Shown: piece by piece, positions 53,301 to 63,900 of the stretch
How the letters are laid out: every line of letters begins with the position of its first letter
How positions within the stretch are numbered: the stretch's first letter is position 1
Assembly: GCA_028671895.1 (NCBI GenBank)
Contig: CM053796.1
Coordinates: 34,346,860-34,410,859, forward strand
Reading direction: 5' to 3'
Length of the DNA stretch: 64,000 nt
DNA from: Oenanthe sinensis
Lineage: Eukaryota; Streptophyta; Magnoliopsida; Apiales; Apiaceae
The notes under the pieces: generated by a model
The model's input: only the letters and a program-made list of their open reading frames with translations
What the model was told of the DNA's origin: nothing
Database searches by the model: none
Position numbers and translations under genes: made by a program

Positions 53301-53713
53301 AATGGTATAAACTAGAAGACTTAGACATTTAATGTTCCCATTGAATACTTAACCATGAACTAAAGTGCCCCCACCTTACAAATTGTGGTCTGCAAGTAAG
53401 AAGTACCTAACAACACTAGCATTTAAACAAAAATAACACTGCCCCATAAAAGGATACACATAATAATATGACATATATCAATGTAATTCAAGAACGAGTT
53501 ATGGGTAACCTGGAAATGGTGAAGAAACTGTAAGAATAGTAGAAGAAATGCCAAACAACATTAAATCTCTTCTGGAAAGCCCATTCTCAAAAATGGGTCT
53601 TGAGGGAATACATGAGCATGCAACAATTCTATTGTGAATGGATGAGTTTATCTTATCCTGCTGCTTTCTGTCCAAAAAATAAAGAATACAAGTTGGTGTG
53701 TACAAGTATGTAT

Positions 53714-53760
<47 letters not shown>

Positions 53761-53851
53761 ACCTGGGAAAGTGGGAGAGGCGAGAGTTGAGGAGAGAGGA
53801 TGAGGGGGAGACAAGAAGACTACTACTAGTTGCTACCAGTGCTGCTATCAT
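48263..53851 (-). CDS. PPD5: PsbP domain-containing protein 5 (PPD5), thylakoid lumen
   Basis: Eleven exons in transcript order: 53763-53851, 53510-53628, 52333-52441, 51771-51820, 51403-51470, 51207-51305, 50714-50773, 49694-49753, 49555-49609, about 49410-49458, 48263-48361, giving about 285 residues. The start is the first ATG of the Ser-rich transit peptide (MIAALVATSSSLL). A twin-arginine signal (NGLSRRDLMLFGIS) follows, so the mature protein should enter the thylakoid lumen by the Tat route. The PsbP fold carries family blocks AINAYTYSYPLELPSKKF, ESRKPERYSSAAPLS, DARQRIVSERVDLIDNL, WNAKDVADSVLSDKSAL, YWYYEYLIRKSPT and the terminus VPPFKDPWRFW. PPD5 is linked in the literature to photosystem/NDH function and strigolactone-related traits; the exact role is not shown here. 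The boundary of the tenth exon is uncertain by a base. The seventh exon onward is far apart because intron 10 holds repeats. Confidence 0.92.
48637..48804 (+). other. Exon-like coding fragment in PPD5 intron 10, opposite strand
   Basis: A 55-codon frame beginning MCASCEEPINEF and ending YNTRMQEAR before TAG. Composition looks protein-like (mixed polar residues, few repeats), unlike the AT-rich sequence around it. It is preceded by CAG and followed by G|GTAGTA, as an internal exon would be. I do not recognise the protein. It may be a captured or relict gene fragment, or chance. Confidence 0.3.
48875..49205. repeat. Degenerate repeat cluster in PPD5 intron 10
   Basis: Several copies of a motif around AAATGGGTATCCCA, in both orientations, packed into about 300 bp, bordered by GCCAAAAATAGCC-like and poly-A/poly-T stretches. 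Looks like a decayed foldback element; no clear termini or target duplication. Confidence 0.45.
53716..53758. repeat. (GA)n/(CT)n microsatellite at the PPD5 intron 1 donor
   Basis: About 20 GA units on the + strand, interrupted once. On the coding strand it is a CT run that begins a few bases after the exon 1 splice donor (GTATCC at 53757-53762). Confidence 0.93.
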
Positions 53852-55244
53852 CTCTTCTCTTCTCGTTAGCTCATCCACTTGATACTGTATATATATATCT
53901 ACTAAAGTCTAAACGGGTGCCCGATCATTTGGGGCGGGTTTTTTAAATACTTTGTAAAAAAATGGGTATTTTTATAATAGGTTCGAAATTTAAAAGTTAT
54001 TTACGGGTATTTCTGTTTTAACTGTATTTTCAAAGTCCTGTGCCCAAATTTTTTTATCTCAAGAACATTTTTATTATAACGCCTCTTGAGATTATTACCG
54101 GGTGCTTTAGTCATAACACCTCATTAAACATGTTCCAGATATTTAAGTCATAATGAATCATCGGATCATGACCCGGATACTTTAATTCTAATATTTAATG
54201 AGTCCTAAGAAAAAAGGACTGAGGGAGCTAAATAATAATTTTTTATATAATACTACTAATCATAATAATAATTTTTGGTACGGTTGGTTAAAAATAATGG
54301 ATGAAAGACGTATTCATAATAAGAGTATTATATATTACGCACCTCAGAAACAGGTAACAATAAGAAAATAGTTAATACCCGATGGGGTGATCTGAATAAA
54401 TTTTATTTTTAAAATCCTTGATATGTAATCTAAAGTTGGGTAACGTGTATAAATTCAGTTTAAGAAAACTCAATACGCATATATTGTAGGAGTAAAGTTA
54501 AAATAAATTATTTTTTTATTAAACATACACAATTGAGATTTGAGTAACAACAGGTAATAACGCATTCGGAGAGTAAAAGGCCTACTACGCGCATTCAGTG
54601 TTTAGGTAACAGTAAAATCTATATATGTATTTTCAGCTTCTGAAACCATGGCTTCTGCAACAACAATATGCAGCGATAATACTAGAACTTTGACTTTGAT
54701 ATGTATTGCATCATAAAACTAAGACATATTTGAAATACACAATTAACGCTAGCTCAGATGTAGTCATATGCCATAAAATTATCACCGCCACAAAATCCAA
54801 GTTCCATATAATTAAGAACAACATGGTGTAACAACTGTTATACATATATACCTATTCTTATATACAACTGTTATATGTATCTATTATTTGGGCAACCAAC
54901 CCGGTATTTTCAGCCACCCCTCTTAAAATTGTATAATATAATAGAATAAAATAAAGCGACTTTTAAATATTATTAAATTAATAACGGGAATATAATATAA
55001 TATTAAAACAAAATTGTGCATTCCTGTTATAAACTAAAATATATGGTCAATGGTTAGTGTTCAAAATTTCTAAAACAGAGAATATAATAGATGTATATTA
55101 TATATTAGAATGTTTCTTATAAAAGTATCAAAAACCAGACTTATAAGTTTCAGAAACGCAATACAACACAATTTACTGCATGCAGGCAGCAGTGTGCAAC
55201 CGAATAGAATACAGTGCTGGTGTAGTTGTAACTTGTAAATTAAC

Positions 55245-56147
55245 GGGGTTAAATTAGGGGTGTGCATCCACTTTGGTTTTCGGTTAACCGAACCGAATAA
55301 CTGAAATATTTTCGGTTCGGTTAATCTTATTTTGAATTTTGATTCGGTTTTCGATAACGATTTTTTAAAAATTCGGTAATTTGATTTTTAACCGCGTTTA
55401 ACCGAATAACTGAAATAAATAATCGGATATATATAATATTATAAATATTAATTAATAATTGTATTAATTACATTCCCATTCTTATACTTATTGCTTCTTG
55501 TCACCCACATATAATTAATTATATTCTTTTTTTACTTCAATAATTACCCACTTTTTATATGCTTATTAATTTTAATAATTATATGTAATTATATTATTTC
55601 CTATCGAATATATCTTCTAAGGTTCATTTTTGCATATAGTTACAAGAACTTCTAGTCTAGTACATCAGTAGTTTGTAGAGTAACTCAGGAATCGAACATC
55701 GCAATTTTAATATATTAAGTTTTTTTTTGTTTTTAATATAAATTTAAATATTAAATTTAATTGATGTGTAATTTTAACTTTTATTAAATTTCGATTTTAT
55801 ATTTCGGTTTTCGGTAAATAACCGAAATAATAATTTCGGTTCGGTTTAAAACCGAATTAATTTCAGTTTAGTTTTCGGTAGTCGTTTTTTGAATATTTCG
55901 ATTTCGGTTAACCGAAAAAAAATTCGGTTTCAGTTAACCGAATGCACACCCCTAGGTTAAATGACTTATTCATAATCAAACTCACACACTCACCTTGCAA
56001 GTTTGGTTTTTATTTTGTTAGTGATGTTAACGACAGTTACCCAATGCAAGTTTTAATTACTTGAATTATGTAAATGCAAGTTTTTTGAATTCAGTGACTC
56101 ATTTGCAAGTTTAGTGCGAGTTTGATTATGAATAAGTCATTTAACCC
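55245..56147. mobile_element. Outer MITE with GGGTTAAATGACTTATTC ends, split by a hAT MITE
   Basis: The ends are GGGTTAAAT (left, cut by the inner element and continued at 55955 as GGTTAAATGACTTATTCATA) and its complement TGAATAAGTCATTTAACCC at the right. The arms pair over about 35 bp (CATAATCAAACTC). Flanks TAAATTAAC and TAAATTAAT form an 8-of-9 duplication, which suggests a Mutator-type target. Without the insert the element is about 190 bp. Confidence 0.72.
55255..55954. mobile_element. hAT-type MITE rich in CGGTT motifs, nested
   Basis: A 700-bp element with terminal repeats TAGGGGTGTGCAT / ATGCACACCCCTA and a perfect 8-bp duplication GGTTAAAT (55247-55254 and 55955-55962). Both subterminal regions are packed with TTCGGTT/AACCGAA motifs, a layout expected of hAT transposase-binding arrays. 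No transposase is encoded. Confidence 0.9.
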
Positions 56148-56729
56148 TAAATTAATGCAATATAACATAATATTCTACTATTCATTTTAACTGAAACTAG
56201 ACACCTTATGACAAGTCAGAAATCTTGATATCACCCCCAACACTAATTTGTTCTCGAATTACACTTTGGTCAGTATCAATCTCCGTAATTGTAACTTGTA
56301 TAATACTTGATATGTTCTTCAACAAGAGCAGGGGTCCCTTAATTCACATAAGTATTTTTTGGCTATAAGACCTTGAGAGAGAAATATGTAACAAATATTA
56401 AGAATAGTAACTGATGTTGTTGATACAGCAATATACAACATTTTACTTGCATACTTTATATTGCTGGCATAGAACAAAAGAAGCATTGTGTATCATATGC
56501 ATAATTTGGTAGAAAGAGGATTTCTACCCAAAAATATCTTCTACAAGCATTTGTGTGGAGAAACGTATTTATGAAGCCCTTTAGTACTTTGATCAGACTA
56601 ACTGAGTTAGATACAAACCTGATTTGGTTTTCTAATATAGAATGTTCACAGCAGCTTGAGAGAGAAGCTACTTGTATGTATGTCTTTCAACATTGCCCTT
56701 AGCACATCAGATTTTTCAATACACCATAG

Positions 56730-59152
56730 TTACTTTTTTTTCATCTTCACATCAAGATGCATACACATGAGAAGTTGCACATGTATGATCAAGGTGCATC
56801 TATCAAAGAAAGCATTCCGATCATCGCCTATTCCATTCTTATTATCTTTGACCTCTTCTTCCTTAGCATTTTCATCTAGTGGAATTTCTGCTGATTTTTT
56901 CTGTCCTTTTGCAGTTCCATTCTTCTGAGTTCTATCCTTTTGAGTCTTTGGCTTTTCATTCACAACATTAGAAGTCTTAGGCTCCGTAACTTCTTTTTTT
57001 GGTTCACCAACACCAATCTCCAGTTCAGCAACATCTTCTTTTGGCTTGACAACTCCTATTTTTGGTTCTCCTCCTGTCTCAGCAGTTGAGAGAAGCTTCT
57101 CCGGAGTCTGGGCAGATGGGAGGGCAGCAGGAGTCTGGGCAGGTGGGAGGGCAGCAGTCTTCTTGCCATCAAGGCACTCCCTAATCCAGGTGTAGGTCGC
57201 ATAGATGAACAGTGCAAGTTTGTACAGAGTCTCAAATGTGTTTAAGTAACCATTAACATCTTCAACTGGCTTGTAGTTTTTCAGAAATTCAGCAAAATAT
57301 TTCATCCACTTGGGTGCCATGACCCAAGAAGGAAACTCCTTCTGATCATCTTCTTTGCCATCAGAATCAGACTGTTTAGCCTGTATGAAATATATAGATT
57401 AGATGTAACTTATTAACCTTTAGTGTATATACATACAAATATACAAAATACATTACAAAGGAGTATGTCACTAAACTTCTCTTGGGTGTAAATTATTAAA
57501 GAAATATTTTATAGTGAATACATGATTCTCAATGTTGCATAAATTAAAAGTTAGTTATAATCAGGAACTTACTTTGTTGACGCCCTTTTTTCCAAAAAGT
57601 TTTAGAGGATCAAAGGTTACCCTCCTAGCAATAGTTGATGGATACAGCAGCACCTGAAATTGTTAATAAATGAACAAAGTCTTCAACAATAATAATAACT
57701 ACAATAAAATCCTCATTTCTATTTATCAAAATACTCACCTTAATTCCATGATTGTTTTCCACCAGAAAATGATTAAATGAATAAACTCTAGCCATAGCAT
57801 TGATATTATTTTTACTGTGGATTGCATTAGTCTGCCATGAAAAATTAAGAGTTAAGTAACATCCTATTTTAATACACATAAAATATAGGACCAATTAACA
57901 CTCATACTTTGAAAACTTCTTTCACAACAGTGTTCATCCTGGTGGTTCTCAGCTTCAAGGAAGGATATGTCATCTACTCCAAAAAAATCAATATTATATC
58001 ATCAAATATATAGTAGAATATTAATATACTAAAATGCTAGTTTGAATATCAAAAATTCAATTACATTATGTGTACATATTTATGGTACTTACACTCCTGG
58101 TCAGAGCAATCCTATTACGGTGAAGTACCTTGGGGTAGGCACACAGCTGCAACAAGTAATTACATTCACAGTAGGGATCAAATTAGTTATCTAAAGCACT
58201 AAAAAATGATCAGTTGTAGTATCTATATTGATAGTCTGACTGTAAAGCGATTGTGTAAAACTTGCAAACTGTAAGAGCAACATTCAAATATTACTACGCA
58301 ATGCAAGCCTGATGTTACAATTAATATCGTGAAAAAGCTTATGAAATATGCGTACTCTCATAAGGTTCATGCTTCCGAAATGTAGGAATTGGTTCTAGAT
58401 TCTCCATTTGGTACTCGATCACAACGGATAACTTTTGAATGAGACTTGTAAATTTAAGACAACTGAATTAATAACAAACAGAAATCTATACAAGTGATCG
58501 AAGGCGTACACGTGAATTTGTATTTAAGAAGTTTACGCATTCAATCAGTAATCACGAGTAAATTAAGTAAAACTGAATTAGTAACAAAGCAAACAACATT
58601 TGACAAAATCTATGTAAACAAACACAAAATTAAAGCTGGATTTAGAACATAATAGATTATATAGAAACTAAATCAGTATTTGTGCAGATCCGTCCTACGT
58701 AAAAACTCAAACAAACTTTAGGTCAACTATTCATCCCGCAAAGAGTATATACAGAGTGTAAATGACGTGATTCACCGTGTTGATACGGAATCAAAACAAA
58801 TACGTTGATGAAAATTAACAAAAACTAGCTTAAAGAATACAAAACTGTGAAAAATGTAATTGTATCATATGAAATCGGAAAACACCTTAAAATAACCACG
58901 AGGATTAAAATTAACAAAAACTAGCTTGAAGAATACGGAACTGTGAAAAATGTAATTGTATCATACGAAATCGAAAAACACCTTAAAGTAACCACGAGGA
59001 TGAAAATTAACAAAAACTAGCTTCAAGAATACGAAACTGTGAAAAATGTAATTCTATCATACGAAATCGGAAAACACCTTAAAGTAACCACGAGGATAGA
59101 TCATCATCCGCGGTGCCGAAGTCACAGGAGGTGATACTATCATCATCGACAT
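56730..59152 (-). CDS. Unknown six-exon gene with Lys/Glu/Pro-rich C-terminus
   Basis: Exons in transcript order: 59078-59152, 58093-58146, 57908-57973, 57739-57831, 57573-57653, 56730-57380. All junctions are GT-AG and keep phase, giving about 339 residues, so it is probably a real gene. The first exon encodes MSMMIVSPPVTSAPRMMIY-like sequence. Exons 2-5 are short and basic, with no motif I recognise. The last exon has one hydrophobic stretch (YKLALFIYATYTWI), then a duplicated ALP-AQTP segment and a highly charged tail of Lys, Glu and Thr. I do not recognise the family and assign no function. Transcription starts within or beside the tandemly duplicated region 58807-61680, which holds an identical second copy of exon 1. 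The stop at 56730 could be bypassed by splicing that I cannot see. Confidence 0.7.
58807..59097. repeat. 96-bp tandem repeat, three copies (copy A array)
   Basis: CCACGAGGAT... recurs at 58896, 58992 and 59088, exactly 96 bp apart, with few substitutions. Each unit holds, on the minus strand, the last ~19 bases of exon 1 of the unknown gene plus its GTGTTTTC donor. The rightmost unit overlaps the real exon 1. Confidence 0.93.
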
Positions 59153-60129
59153 TGCTCCCGCACTCAAATAAAATTTTGAAATGTTTGAATTAAATGATCC
59201 AAGTGTTGTGTATATGTATAAATTTTGTTTTTCCCACCATTTGTTTTGTTTTGTTTTGTTTTAGGCCCTGGTTGGTTCATTTTTGGGCCTTAATTCTTTA
59301 TTTTTATCTACGCTTCGGGGATTAGTCAGCTTCCCGGGCAGGTTATTTGTAATATTTCATAATTTATTAATTATAAACATGTTATTCAATTATATTTTTT
59401 AATCTAATATGCAAATTTCATTATATAAAGAAAAAAAGTTATCACTATTTTGCAAAATTTAATTTAATATTTCATGTAAATGGGTGAAAACAAATATTTT
59501 ATTTTGAATAAATGTGCAAAATAGCAATTATTCAAAAAAAGCAATTATCAAACATACTAGCAATTATCAAACATAGTAACTTATAGACCTCGTAATTCGG
59601 ATAACCGGATCGGTTTCAGGTCGGCCTTCGGTTACGATATATTTGGAATATTGCTCGGATCGGATATAGTATGGATTAAAATCTGTTAAATTTTGGATCA
59701 AGACAAAACTAAATTCGGTTCAGAATATGAATCAATAAATTATAACTAAAAAATTAGATTAAAATTCAAATCATCTCTTTTCTAATTAAATATAATTCGT
59801 ATTTGTATTGAATCAGATCTCGTATTTCGAGTCATATTCGGTTCAGATGATTGTATATTCAGTTCTAATCGGTTCCAAATCATTATCTGGTCTTTATTTC
59901 TGATTATTTTTCGGTTCGGGTAATTTTCGGTTCGGATCAAATCGATTTTCAGATATTTATCGGATTATGTAATTTCGGATATAAAATCGAGTTCGATTTC
60001 ATGAATTTCGGTTCGGTTCTTCGTATATAGACCCATTTTTCCAGGTGTAATAATTTATAACCCGTGTAAATCACGGATACTATTAATAAATTACATATTA
60101 ATTATTTTATATAATATGTAATTTATTAA

Positions 60130-60549
60130 TCATATGAAATCGGAAAACACCTTATAGTAACCACGAGGATTAAAATTAACAAAAACTAGCTTGAAGAATA
60201 CGGAACTGTGAAAAATGTAATTGTATCATACGAAATCGAAAAACACCTTAAAGTAACCACGAGGATGAAAATTAACAAAAACTAGCTTGAAGAATACGAA
60301 ACTGTGAAAAATGTAATTGTATCATACGAAATCGGAAAACACCTTAAAGTAACCACGAGGATTAAAATTAACAAAAACTAGCTTGAAGAATACGGAACTG
60401 TGAAAAATGTAATTGTATCATACGAAATCGAAAAACACCTTAAAGTAATCACGAGGATGAAAATTAACAAAAACTAGTTTGAAGAATACGAAATTGTGAA
60501 AAATGTAATTGTATCATACGAAATCGGAAAACACCTTAAAGTAACCACG
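60130..60549. repeat. 96-bp tandem repeat, five copies (copy B array)
   Basis: The same unit as at 58807-59097, with CCACG (or TCACG) anchors at 60161, 60257, 60353, 60449 and 60545. Two subtypes alternate (GGATTAAAATT and GGATGAAAATT), which suggests the array expanded as a pair. Confidence 0.93.
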
Positions 60550-60609
60550 AGGATAGATCATCATCCGCGGTGCCGAAGTCACAGGAGGTGATACTATCAT
60601 CATCGACAT
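60535..60609 (-). pseudogene. Second, identical copy of exon 1 of the unknown gene
   Basis: All 75 bases match 59078-59152, including the start codon and the GTGTTTTC donor. It could act as an alternative first exon spliced to 58146, or be a silent duplicate. Read without splicing, the frame continues only to VFSDFV and a stop. Confidence 0.85.
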
Positions 60610-61680
60610 TGCTCCCGCACTCAAATAAAATTTTGAAATGTTGGAATTAAATGATCCAAGTGTTGTGTATATGTATACATTTTGTTTTTCCCACCATTTG
60701 TTTTGTTTGGTTTTAGGGCCTGGTTGGTTCATTTTTGGGCCTTCATTCTTTATTTTTATCTATGGTTCGGGGATTAGTCAGCTTCCCGGCCAGGTTATTT
60801 GTAATATTTTATAATTTATTAATTATAAACATGTTGTTCAATTATATTTTTTAATCTAATATGCAAATTTCATTATATAAAAATTATATACACATTTATG
60901 GCAATTATTAACAAAAATAATGTTATGTACAAAGCCAAATAGATAATATACAAAATAAAAAATTCGACTTCTAAATGAAACATGTGGGTGTGACGTGGGA
61001 GTTTAAATTTTAGAATTTGATTATATAAAGAAAAAAAGTTATCGCTATTTTGCAAAATTTAATTTAATATTTCATGTAAATGGGTGAAAACAAATATTTT
61101 ATTTTGAATAAATGTGCAAAATAGCAATTATTAAAAAAAAAAAGAAGCAATTATCAAACATACTAGCAATTATCAAACATAGTCGGGTCGGATCAGCCTC
61201 CGGTTATGATATATTTGGAATACTGTTCGGATCGGATATAGTATGGATTAAAATATGTTAAATTTTGGATCAAGTCCAAACTAAATTCGGTTCAGAATAT
61301 GAATCAATAAATTATAACTATAAAATTAGATTAAAATTCAAATTATCTCTTTTCTAATTCAATGTAATTCGTATTTGTATTGAATCGGATCTCATATTTC
61401 GAGTCATATTCGGTTCAGATGATTGTATATTCAGTTCTAATCGGTTCCAAGTCATTATCGGGTCTTTATTTCGAATTATTTTTCAGTTCGGATCAAATCG
61501 ATTTTCAGATATTTATCGAATTATGTAATTTCGGATATAAAATTGGATTCGGTTCCATGAATTTCGGTTCGGTTCTTCGGATCTAGACCCATTTTTTCTG
61601 GTGTAATAACTTATAGGTAAATCACGGATACTATTAATAAATTACATATTAATTATTTTATATAATTTAAATATTTCATT

Positions 61681-62313
61681 TATTATGATAATTTATTTTA
61701 TTATTAATTTATTTTTACATTTTTTTATATAATGATGTTTATATATTAATATTCATAAAAATTTAATGATAAGTCATAATTTCAAATGAAAAAAAGAGTT
61801 TGAATGGTAATGAAATTGAGTTTAATGTGAGTAAATTATATTAAATAAAAATTATAAGATAAGTAAAATTCTTAAAATAAAAAATATGAAATATAATTTA
61901 AATATAATATAAATAGTTCACGTGAAAATGAGGCGTAGTGGGTGTGGACGCCTAGCATGAAACAAAACAACTGAGCCAACTTGATATTTTGACGATTCAT
62001 TTAAAATTGGACGATTAAAATATTTTTTATGTTTGATACATAACTTAAATTAATTTTTTTTAAGGAAAAAATGATGTACATAGCATTCTCTACATAAGCA
62101 ATTAAAAAGTTATATGAGATTTTGGGCCTATTAATCTCAAACAACAAGAGATTTTAATAATTTTATTAAATAAAATTAGGGCATGCACTGCAAGTGTTTG
62201 TTTTCCTCTTTATAAAGGGTTCTTCCTTGTCCCCTGTAAAATCGTGCTATTTTTGTTTCAATAACCCTATTACTGTCATAAGCAAATCACAATTCACAGC
62301 AGAAGGGCAACGA
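61681..62313. other. Upstream region of the FLAP1-like gene
   Basis: Very AT-rich non-coding DNA, then about 120 bp (from 62194) in which an upstream in-frame ATG could extend the protein by 40 residues. TATAAAGGG at about 62211 lies where a TATA box or early leader might be. Confidence 0.5.
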
Positions 62314-63900
62314 ATGATGGTGACATGTATTTCAACACAACTCCAAACTTTTGCTAGTAGACCACATGATGATGATAAGTTTCTTCTGTCAAATTTTAAT
62401 CCTAAATTTACCCGTGTTCGAATGTTAACTAGTAATACTTGTTTTAAGAGTTGCTCAATGTCATCATCTAATAACCATAATCTTTTTGTTGATGAGCGAT
62501 CAATCATTAATTCAAGCAGCCATTTATTTCCATTCTGCAATCTTTTCGATGGTAGACTTGATAGTCGAAAGAAATTTAATCTCATGCAAACACTTTCGAG
62601 AATGTTGGCATCATCAGTATTACTCTTGGCAGTTATGACTATGGCTTTATTCTGCATGCAAGATTCTGCATGTGCAGCTTCATATGGTAGAATGGGAGGC
62701 TCCTCCTCCTCCTCCTCCTCCTCCTCCTCCTCCTCCTCCTCGTCCTCGTCCCCGTCTTCATCATCTTCATCAGATTATTATTATATATATGATGATGATG
62801 ATTCGTGCTGCAATTGTAAAACACGAATCAAGAAGAGCAGGCATAGGTCTTGTACTAAGTGTGATTGCTATAAAGAAAAGGAAAAGGGAAAAGACGAAAG
62901 TTGCAGTGATTGCAATTGCTATAAACAACAGGAGTGTAGTAATAAGAATAGTAGTAGTAGTAGCAGCAGCAGCCTTCCCACTAATTGTGATTGCAACTGC
63001 CACAAACCTTGTGAATGCTCTTGTCACGTTCCAGTTAAAACCATTGCCACACCGCTGTTTGTCATTTTCTTCGTTGGTGCAGTAATCGGTGCAATTGTCG
63101 AGGAACAGAGAAAAGCTGACAATGTGCAAACGTCTGGTTGCAGAACAGGGAAGGCGGTGGACAACAGATGGGGAAGTGTGATCATGGTTCAGGTTTGATA
63201 CATTTTAGTATATAACTAACAAGTTTTGTGCTTTAGGTATATGTATAATAATATTGTTTCTACTGCTTATATACGTTTAATTAAGGTTGGAATTTTAGAC
63301 AAGAAACGGGTTTTGCAAAGGAAGCTTAACAGAATTGCAGGGACTGCGAATACAGTCACCAGAAGTGGTTTGAAGTGCCTGTCGAAAGGTGCACCTCTAT
63401 TTCAAGGATTCAATCTGCTTTCTTTTTCTTCATGACAATGCATCATTGTGCTCTATATACACATATACATGTGCACCCTGAATACTTTTCCATCTCTCAA
63501 AAGTAAAAATAAACACAAAGAACACCCACAAAACTATATGCATACAATGAAATCATAATTTGATGAAATGCAAGTATCTCCTTATTCCTTGCATAAAAGG
63601 ATAGGAGCGCTTTCTTATCAGAATAGAGAAGACTGTAAAGACAGTAGTTTGTTTACGGGTAACAGAGTGAGGTGGGCTCAACTAATTCTAACATGAACTA
63701 GATACATGTAAAAGTAAGAACAATTTCCAGGCTGGGCATGTACCTACCCGGGTCCCTTCTTTTCTCCGGCCATGTATGTGTGTCTGTAAATATCTATTCC
63801 CTTGCTTCTGCATTGCTGATGTTCCTTTTATTTTTAATTTGCAGAAGTGGTGAGATCTATCTTTGAGCATCATGATCATTGCCATTTTGCTTATCTATTT
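62314..63900 (+). CDS. DUF1517 / FLAP1-like chloroplast membrane protein, 5' part, runs off the window
   Basis: Exons 62314-63192, 63286-63388 and 63845-63900; phases join and the gene continues past 64000. The N-terminus is transit-peptide-like. A hydrophobic segment at about 98-115 ends in DSACAASYGRMGGS, the layout of Arabidopsis FLAP1/DUF1517 proteins, which act in thylakoid and envelope membranes in acclimation to fluctuating light. A run of about 24 serines (TCC repeat) and an Asp/Tyr patch follow. A cysteine-rich stretch with CxC motifs (CTKCDC, CSDCNC, NCDCNCH, CECSCH) occupies about 160-240, then a second hydrophobic span (TPLFVIFFVGAVIGAIV). Exons 2-3 (VLQRKLNRIAGTANT, GLKCLSKEVVRSIF) fit the start of DUF1517. 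The start at 62314 gives a conventional transit peptide; an in-frame ATG at 62194 is possible. The Cys-rich insert is not something I know in this family. Confidence 0.75.
62700..62750 (+). repeat. Coding (TCC)n microsatellite
   Basis: About 13 uninterrupted TCC units, then TCG/TCC/CCG variants, encoding poly-serine in the FLAP1-like protein. The repeat keeps frame, so length changes would alter only the serine run. Confidence 0.95.

Larger units (their letters stand above)
53852..56729. other. Intergenic region between PPD5 and the unknown gene
   Basis: AT-rich upstream sequence of PPD5, then nested MITEs at 55245-56147, then the 3' flank of the six-exon gene. No gene-like frame was found. 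Confidence 0.65.
59041..61680. repeat. Large tandem segmental duplication, about 1.46 kb offset
   Basis: Sequence from exon 1 of the unknown gene through the CGGTT-rich stretch and the ATTAATAAATTACATATTAA tail (about 58.8-60.12 kb) is repeated at about 60.13-61.68 kb. The start codons sit at 59152 and 60609, 1457 bp apart. Copy B has about 135 extra bases near 60889-61024, bounded by ATTATATAAA at both sides; copy A has extra bases near 59598. Overall identity looks around 90-95 per cent by eye. Confidence 0.9.

Noticed and set aside
59600..60030. A separate hAT MITE matching 55255-55954
   Set aside because: TTCGG-rich texture is similar, but no GGGGTGTGCA terminus or 8-bp duplication could be placed, so it is treated only as part of the segmental duplication.
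62672..63085. 137-codon frame with poly-Pro over the FLAP1-like exon
   Set aside because: Frame-shifted reading of the TCC microsatellite; the main frame has hydrophobic segments and family motifs on both sides.
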